Part shown: piece by piece, positions 6,751 to 11,591 of the stretch | Numbering within the stretch: position 1 is the stretch's first letter | How the letters are laid out: each line of letters begins with the position of its first letter | DNA from: an uncultured Lachnospiraceae bacterium | Lineage (GTDB): Bacteria > Bacillota_A > Clostridia > Lachnospirales > Lachnospiraceae | NCBI GenBank assembly: GCA_910585855.1 | Contig: CAJUGZ010000130.1 | Location: forward strand, 1-11,591 | DNA: 11,591 nucleotides | Reading direction: 5' to 3' | Notes under the pieces: model-generated | Databases searched by the model: none | What the model was told of the DNA's origin: nothing | The model's input: the letters and a program-made list of their open reading frames with translations, nothing else | Program-made: the position numbers and the translations under genes

Positions 6751-8210
6751 GCCAATTCCCGCACAATTTCCGCAATAACCACCCTTTCATCAAAAGGATA
6801 CCGAACCCCTTCTATCTCCTGATAATCTTCATGCCCCTTTCCAAATAAAGCAATCAAATCCCCATCCTCTGCCGTTTCAATTACATATCGTATCGCATCC
6901 CGACGGTTTGGAATTTTAATATAAGCACCATTTGTCTTTTTTATCCCAATTTCAATATCGGCAATAATATCCTCCACTTTTTCAAACCTTGGATTATCCG
7001 CAGTCAAAACCGATAAATCTGCATACTTTCCAGAAATCTCTCCCATGTCATACCGCCGAAGCTTCGATCGGTTTCCTCCTGCTCCAAATACTGCTACCAG
7101 ACGTTTCGGATGATATTCCCGCATCGTAGCCAAAAGACTTTCTGCACTTACCGCATTATGCGCATAATCAATAATCAAATGAAACCGATCCGATATATGT
7201 ACCGGCTCTACTCGTCCTCTTACCGCCATATGGTACATTACTTTTTTTACAATATCCGGCTTTACATCTAATAATGCTGCTGCTGATAAGGCTGCTAAGG
7301 TATTCCATGCATTAAACCGTCCCATGCAGCCCACTTCTACTTCCATCTGATAAGCTCCATCTGTCTGAAATCGAATCCCGATAAATCCGGGTTTTTGACA
7401 GCAGACTACATTTCTTGCTATCAGATCTGCTTCTCCTTCCACAGAAAATGTCCGAATCTGGCAGGTATGATTTTTTAATAATTCCTCTGTATGCTCATCG
7501 TCTTGATTGACAATGCCAATCCGGCAGTTTTGAAATAACTGGCTTTTGCACTGTAAATATTCTGCAAAATCTTTATGTTCTCCTTCTCCGATATGATCTG
7601 GAGAAAGATTGGTAAATATCCCATAGTCAAACTTCATCCCAGCTACCCGATAGGTTAAATAGGCCTGTGAAGAAACCTCCATTACTACATGCGTGACACC
7701 GGCATCTGCCATTTGACGAAAAATCTTTTGAATTTCATAGGACTCCGGGGTGGTATTATGGGTTTCTATCACTACATCCCGATAACCTGCCCCTATTGTT
7801 CCAATCATACCGGTTACTTTTCCTGAAGCCTCTAAAAGTTCCTTTATCATATATGCTGTTGTTGTTTTTCCCTTTGTTCCGGTAATTGCTATCGTAGTAA
7901 GAACACGTGCTGGATAGTGAAAAAATGCAGCCGACAGATATGATAACAGCTTTTTGCTGTGGCTGGTTCGAATAATCGTAATATCTGGCAAAATCTCTAT
8001 ATCCCGCTCAATTACTATGGCTGCTGCACCCTTTTCTACTGCTTCTTCTATGAAGTTGTGTGAATCCATACGGCTTCCCACTACACAGAAAAACAAACAA
8101 CCCTTTTTTACTTTTCTGGAATCATAGACTAAATCAGAAATCTCAATCTCTGTGTTTCCTTTCAGCAAAGTATAATCCTTTGCATCTGCCAATAAATCTG
8201 CTAAAACCAT
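6732..8210 (-). CDS. murE: UDP-N-acetylmuramoyl-tripeptide synthetase, meso-diaminopimelate type
   Basis: MurE adds the third stem-peptide residue to UDP-MurNAc-L-Ala-D-Glu in the cytoplasm. Motifs (492-residue numbering): P-loop GTKGKTTT (111-118), NTTPES, MEVSSQAY, a carbamylated-lysine site in CKSQLF (K222), DNPR (405-408) and GKGHEDYQE (457-465). DNPR is the signature of meso-diaminopimelate-adding enzymes. Several positions differ from textbook MurE: SSQ for SSH, SPDHIGEGEH for the usual DHLDYHG, and DYAHNA for DYAHTP. I believe this form is common in Clostridia. The frame is open from 8222, but I choose the ATG at 8210: GAGGA lies five bases before it, while the 8222 ATG has no binding site, and MVLADLL fits the family N-terminus. 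It follows ftsK by 25 bp. The C-terminal GGRQM and the TGA stop lie inside repeat copy B. Confidence 0.94.
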   Translation of the reverse strand: MVLADLLADAKDYTLLKGNTEIEISDLVYDSRKVKKGCLFFCVVGSRMDSHNFIEEAVEKGAAAIVIERDIEILPDITIIRTSHSKKLLSYLSAAFFHYPARVLTTIAITGTKGKTTTAYMIKELLEASGKVTGMIGTIGAGYRDVVIETHNTTPESYEIQKIFRQMADAGVTHVVMEVSSQAYLTYRVAGMKFDYGIFTNLSPDHIGEGEHKDFAEYLQCKSQLFQNCRIGIVNQDDEHTEELLKNHTCQIRTFSVEGEADLIARNVVCCQKPGFIGIRFQTDGAYQMEVEVGCMGRFNAWNTLAALSAAALLDVKPDIVKKVMYHMAVRGRVEPVHISDRFHLIIDYAHNAVSAESLLATMREYHPKRLVAVFGAGGNRSKLRRYDMGEISGKYADLSVLTADNPRFEKVEDIIADIEIGIKKTNGAYIKIPNRRDAIRYVIETAEDGDLIALFGKGHEDYQEIEGVRYPFDERVVIAEIVRELAGGRQM

Positions 8211-8235
8211 TGTTATCCTCATTTCTATTTTATTT

Positions 8236-11200
8236 TTATTCTTTTACTTTTTCTTCAAACTCTTCTAACGATATCAATATTTTTCTTGGTTTTGTACCTT
8301 CTTCTGGTCCGACTACTCCGGCATCTGCAAGCTGATCCATAATTCTTGCTGCACGGTTAAACCCGATTTTAAACTTTCTCTGCAGCATCCCTATAGAAGC
8401 TTTTTCATTTTGCAAAATCAAACGCCCTGCTTCTGCAAAGTAAGAATCTCTTTCCGAATCTGTGCTGTCATTTCCGGTTTCTAAGGAAATGGAGGATGTA
8501 ACCTGACCTGCCGATTTCCTCTGTCTGATAAAATCCTTTTGTCCTTTTAAAAACTCCACAACATTACTTACTTCCGAATCAGATACAAACGCTCCCTGAA
8601 TACGAATCGGACTAGAAGATCCATATGGTGCAAATAACATATCCCCTCTGCCAAGCAGTTTTTCTGCTCCTACCGTATCTAAAATTGTTCTAGAGTCTAC
8701 GCCGGAAGATACGGCAAATGCAATTCTAGACGGAATATTTGCCTTAATCAATCCGGTAATTACATTGACAGACGGACGCTGTGTTGCAATAATCAAATGA
8801 ATCCCTGCTGCCCTTGCAAGCTGTGCCAAACGACAGATTGCCTCTTCCACCTCGTTAGAGGCCACCATCATCAAATCGGCTAATTCATCAATAATAATTA
8901 CAATCTGCGGCATCTTTTGAAGTTTGACGTCTTCCTCTTTCAGTAATTCCAGCTTTTCGTTATAGCCCTGAATATTGCGTACATTCCACTCAGAAAATTT
9001 ATTATAGCGCTCCGTCATCTCTGCAACTGCCCAATTCAATGCTCCTGCTGCCTTTTTCGGATCGGTAACAACCGGAATCAATAAATGTGGTATGCCGTTA
9101 TACACACTTAACTCTACTACTTTCGGATCAATCATAATCAGCTTTACATCATCAGGATGTGCCTTATAAAGAATACTGACAATCAAAGTATTAATACAAA
9201 CCGATTTTCCTGAACCAGTTGCCCCTGCAATCAATGCATGAGGCATCTTTGCGATGTCTGTTACTATTGTCTGTCCCTCAATATCTTTTCCCACCGCAAA
9301 AGCCAGCTTAGAAGGATGAGTCTGAAAACTTTCCGACTCCAACAAATCTCTTAACATTACGGTTGCCACTTCTTTATTCGGAACTTCAATTCCAACCGCC
9401 GACTTTCCCGGAATTGGTGCTTCAATTCGAATATCCGCCGCTGCCAGACTTAACTTAATATCATCAGAAAGCCCTACAATCCGACTAACCTTTACTCCCT
9501 GCCCCGGCAAAAGTTCATAACGTGTTACAGTAGGTCCAGAGGTAACATCCGTTACAGTAACACTAACGCCAAAACTTCGAAGCGTTGCTTCCAATTTCTG
9601 AGCAATTACTTGATTCTCCTGCCTTTGCTTCCGATCGGAAACAGCCTGCTTTCCCTTGATCAACAAAGAAAGAGAAGGAAACTCATACTCTATCACAGGC
9701 ACAGTATCTTCCTCTGATACAATCTCTATCACAGGCTCACTAAAATCTGCTCTCTGACAGTCTTCTCCTTCTGTTTCCCCATCCTTTCCTTCCTCTATTT
9801 CTTCTATTTCTAAAATCTGTTCATCCTCTTTTTGTATCTGCTCCTTTGAAAAATCTTTCGATTCTTTCGATAACTCTGCCTCTTGCTCTGATAAAATATC
9901 CTCCTCTTCCTGATTTTCCAATGAATGACTGTCTAAAATATTCCAGCTTTCCTGCTGCCTTTCTGTTAATTCCTCATAACCTGCTCTGGCAATCGGAAAC
10001 GGCACCATTTCCGGCGGAATCCCCATTCCAACCTCAACATCTTCCAATACATTCTGATAAACCGTCATATCCTGCAGCGGCTTTTCCTTCGGCACTCGTG
10101 CAAAATCTTCCAACGGACTTTGCAAAACATCCTCTTCATAATAAGAACCGCCCCCTTCCTGATATCCTCCGTCATCATACCGCATCTGCTCCGAATAAAC
10201 TCCATCCTGCTGTCCCATATAATCTATCTGCTGCTGATACAGCATATCCGAAGATTCTTCATCATTCCTCCGCCCCTGATACAATACATGCAAAGACTCC
10301 CTATCCTCCATTGAATCCTGATATGCCATATCCAACGACTCCCTATCATTCATCGAATCCTGCTGATATTCCATATCCATTGCTTCTCTACCATCCCCCC
10401 ACACTTCGTCTGCCTGCTCATTCACATCCATAATATCTTCCTGAGAAACTATATTCTCATCCAATGTAAAAATTGCTGCCGATGCCGTCTTCTTTTTCTT
10501 TTTCCCAGTCTGTACTCTTATCTGCTGCTTTTCTTCACGCTGTACTCTTCTTACCTGTGTCAAACGCTGAGGATTCTCCGCAGCAACCTGTATCATACGA
10601 CTTCCCTGCTTTTTTACATTTCCAAGCAATGATTTTTCCGTAATCAGCACTAACCCTGCCAAAATCAATGCCATCATCAAAATATACATTCCCAATGCAC
10701 CAATAAAAGGCACAAAGACAGTACCAATCAAAGCCCCAATCCATCCTCCGCCTTGATGACTTTCTGCCGAAAACTTATAACAGATCTGCAAACCGGTATC
10801 TTTTTCATATGGAAAAGAAATCTGCTGCAGCATAGCACAAACTGCCAAGTAAACGATTATTGCAGCTACTATCTTTATCTTTGCCTTCCCGCTTCTTCTA
10901 TTTGACATCCAAAAAAGGACTCCCAAAAAAAGCAAAACTGGAAACAGATAAGCAGTAACTCCAAACAATCCAAACATAACACTGCTTAACATCACTCCAA
11001 ATTTTCCGCACAACCCAAAATTACACAATAAAAACACAAGAACCACTGCACTGACAGCCAATAAAACCGCTTCCTGAACCATAGCTGTATCCATTTGTTC
11101 TTTCTTACTTTTCTTTCCTGTACCTTGTCTAGCCTGACTTTTTCCTGTCGTTTTCTTCTTTCCTGTATTTGCCTTTGCTGTTGTCTTTCGCTTTTTCTGC

Positions 11201-11271
11201 ATGGAGTTTTTTGTGTTCGTCCTACCTGTATTTTTTTTCGTTGTTCTTTTCTGACCTGTAGCTGCCAACAC
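8236..11271 (-). CDS. ftsK: DNA translocase FtsK/SpoIIIE
   Basis: This septum-located ATPase pumps double-stranded DNA to clear chromosomes from the division site or into the forespore. The 1011-residue protein has a Lys/Thr-rich cytoplasmic start (1-60), about four membrane segments (roughly 66-84, 92-121, 131-149, 177-210), and a long acidic linker (about 215-525). The motor follows, with Walker A GATGSGKS (683-690), Walker B VIIIDELADL (791-800) and IIATQRPSVNVITG (827-840). A C-terminal winged-helix gamma domain (about 945-1005, with GMLQRKFKIGFNRAARIMDQL) reads DNA polarity signals. It is longer than the roughly 790-residue B. subtilis SpoIIIE, mainly because of the linker, which contains degenerate 14-residue repeats. 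The start is GTG, with GGGGGAG a few bases upstream; the next codon, TTG, is an equally spaced alternative. It heads the ftsK-murE unit behind a strong promoter. Confidence 0.95.
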   Translation of the reverse strand: MLAATGQKRTTKKNTGRTNTKNSMQKKRKTTAKANTGKKKTTGKSQARQGTGKKSKKEQMDTAMVQEAVLLAVSAVVLVFLLCNFGLCGKFGVMLSSVMFGLFGVTAYLFPVLLFLGVLFWMSNRRSGKAKIKIVAAIIVYLAVCAMLQQISFPYEKDTGLQICYKFSAESHQGGGWIGALIGTVFVPFIGALGMYILMMALILAGLVLITEKSLLGNVKKQGSRMIQVAAENPQRLTQVRRVQREEKQQIRVQTGKKKKKTASAAIFTLDENIVSQEDIMDVNEQADEVWGDGREAMDMEYQQDSMNDRESLDMAYQDSMEDRESLHVLYQGRRNDEESSDMLYQQQIDYMGQQDGVYSEQMRYDDGGYQEGGGSYYEEDVLQSPLEDFARVPKEKPLQDMTVYQNVLEDVEVGMGIPPEMVPFPIARAGYEELTERQQESWNILDSHSLENQEEEDILSEQEAELSKESKDFSKEQIQKEDEQILEIEEIEEGKDGETEGEDCQRADFSEPVIEIVSEEDTVPVIEYEFPSLSLLIKGKQAVSDRKQRQENQVIAQKLEATLRSFGVSVTVTDVTSGPTVTRYELLPGQGVKVSRIVGLSDDIKLSLAAADIRIEAPIPGKSAVGIEVPNKEVATVMLRDLLESESFQTHPSKLAFAVGKDIEGQTIVTDIAKMPHALIAGATGSGKSVCINTLIVSILYKAHPDDVKLIMIDPKVVELSVYNGIPHLLIPVVTDPKKAAGALNWAVAEMTERYNKFSEWNVRNIQGYNEKLELLKEEDVKLQKMPQIVIIIDELADLMMVASNEVEEAICRLAQLARAAGIHLIIATQRPSVNVITGLIKANIPSRIAFAVSSGVDSRTILDTVGAEKLLGRGDMLFAPYGSSSPIRIQGAFVSDSEVSNVVEFLKGQKDFIRQRKSAGQVTSSISLETGNDSTDSERDSYFAEAGRLILQNEKASIGMLQRKFKIGFNRAARIMDQLADAGVVGPEEGTKPRKILISLEEFEEKVKE
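10222..10380 (-). repeat. Degenerate 42-bp tandem repeats in the FtsK linker
   Basis: Residues 298-350 of the translocase read as three and a half units of about 14 residues: MDMEYQQDSMNDRES, LDMAYQDSMEDRES, LHVLYQGRRNDEES, then SDMLYQQQID. The pattern is hydrophobic-D-M-x-Y-Q, a variable centre, then D-R/E-E-S. At DNA level the first two units are the most alike (shared GACTCCCTATC and GAATCCTG on the plus strand). This fits slippage-driven growth of a disordered linker. Confidence 0.75.
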
Positions 11272-11362
11272 GTTTCTCCCCCTTATATTCTTATTTCGAG
11301 ATAGCTTGTTCCTATCCGCTCTTTTTCTCTTTTTTCGTTTCCTTTATTTCACAAGTTTTATT

Positions 11363-11391
11363 ATTATACCTCAAATCCGGCTATTTGTCGA
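11363..11391 (-). promoter_or_regulatory. Promoter of the ftsK-murE unit
   Basis: On the minus strand TCGACA (complement of 11386-11391, five of six consensus bases) and a perfect TATAAT (complement of 11363-11368) are separated by exactly 17 bp. This is the expected sigma-A layout. The start of transcription would fall near 11356, giving a leader of about 85 nt. That leader contains a small GATAG/CTATC hairpin ahead of the ribosome binding site. Confidence 0.75.
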
Positions 11392-11490
11392 GATGCAGCA
11401 AGTAAATCTTTCATTAGGCTTTTGAAGATAGGATAGGATGCTGCCAGAAAGGATTGGCTTTCACCGGATGCAAGAGGCGGTTTGCTGTTG

Positions 11491-11591
11491 ATTCTTTTTT
11501 TGTTCCGGGGTCAAGAAACAGCCAGATTCGAAAACCATGGGCAGCCTGCAGTGACTTTGGAAAAAAGTTAGAAGTTCTTGGACTTCTGCTC
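11491..11591 (+). repeat. Left end of the ~340-bp inverted-arm repeat (copy D, cut by window edge)
   Basis: The sequence matches the left end of copy B from ATTCTTTTTT onward: TCAAGAAACAGCCA, then TGCAGTGACTTTGGAAAAAA, then TAGAAGTTCTTG and CTTCTGCT. The outer arm differs (AGATTCGAAAACCATGGGC). The orientation is plus, pointing away from ftsK. The stretch 11392-11490, between it and the ftsK promoter, shows no gene. Confidence 0.82.

Noticed and set aside
6494..6793. Minus-strand 99-residue ORF across copy B
   Set aside because: It overlaps the end of murE in another frame and is made almost entirely of repeat sequence. No ribosome binding site or family resemblance was found; its conserved segment is discussed as a finding.
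1..11591. CRISPR array, tRNA or rRNA genes, phage genes
   Set aside because: No regularly spaced short direct repeats, no tRNA-like cloverleaf and no rRNA-like segment were noticed, and every long frame belongs to a housekeeping family.

Overview
The window looks like chromosomal core DNA from a low-to-moderate-GC Gram-positive bacterium, most likely a clostridial species of the Lachnospiraceae type. This placement rests on the strong GGAGG-type ribosome binding sites, the SpoIIIE/FtsK architecture, and a MurE of a type I associate with Clostridia. It was made from protein character and was not checked by a database search. All six recognisable genes lie on the minus strand, so transcription runs from the right end of the window to the left.

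Layout in transcription order: (1) a near-consensus promoter (11363-11391), then ftsK/spoIIIE (DNA translocase) and murE (UDP-MurNAc-tripeptide synthetase, DNPR motif of the meso-diaminopimelate type), tightly coupled. (2) A gap of about 970 bp without credible genes, filled by two copies of a roughly 340-bp repeat in opposite orientation. (3) murF and priA, coupled with a 20-bp gap. (4) A gap of about 420 bp holding a different long hairpin element of 141 bp. (5) def and fmt, the N-formyl-methionine pair. The genes serve cell-wall precursor assembly (murE, murF), chromosome segregation and replication restart (ftsK, priA), and formylation and deformylation of translation products (fmt, def).

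The most unusual content lies between the genes. The same repeat family occurs four times in 11.6 kb. There is a right end at 1-88, one full copy on the minus strand at 5938-6267, one full copy on the plus strand at 6411-6750 (possibly from about 6385), and a left end running off the window at 11491-11591. Each full copy is bounded by long, imperfect inverted arms and contains a conserved A/T-flanked hairpin. Between the two full copies the hairpin shows two compensatory base-pair changes, and a G.U wobble is kept only when read in one orientation. The outer arms differ strongly between copies, yet within each copy they stay complementary to each other. This points to a structured RNA or a folding-dependent mobile repeat, not random intergenic DNA. 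No transposase, CRISPR array, tRNA or rRNA gene was seen.

One copy overlaps the end of murE, so that the last few codons and the stop codon of murE lie inside the repeat. The separate priA-def hairpin element has perfect 24-bp arms and a nested internal stem.
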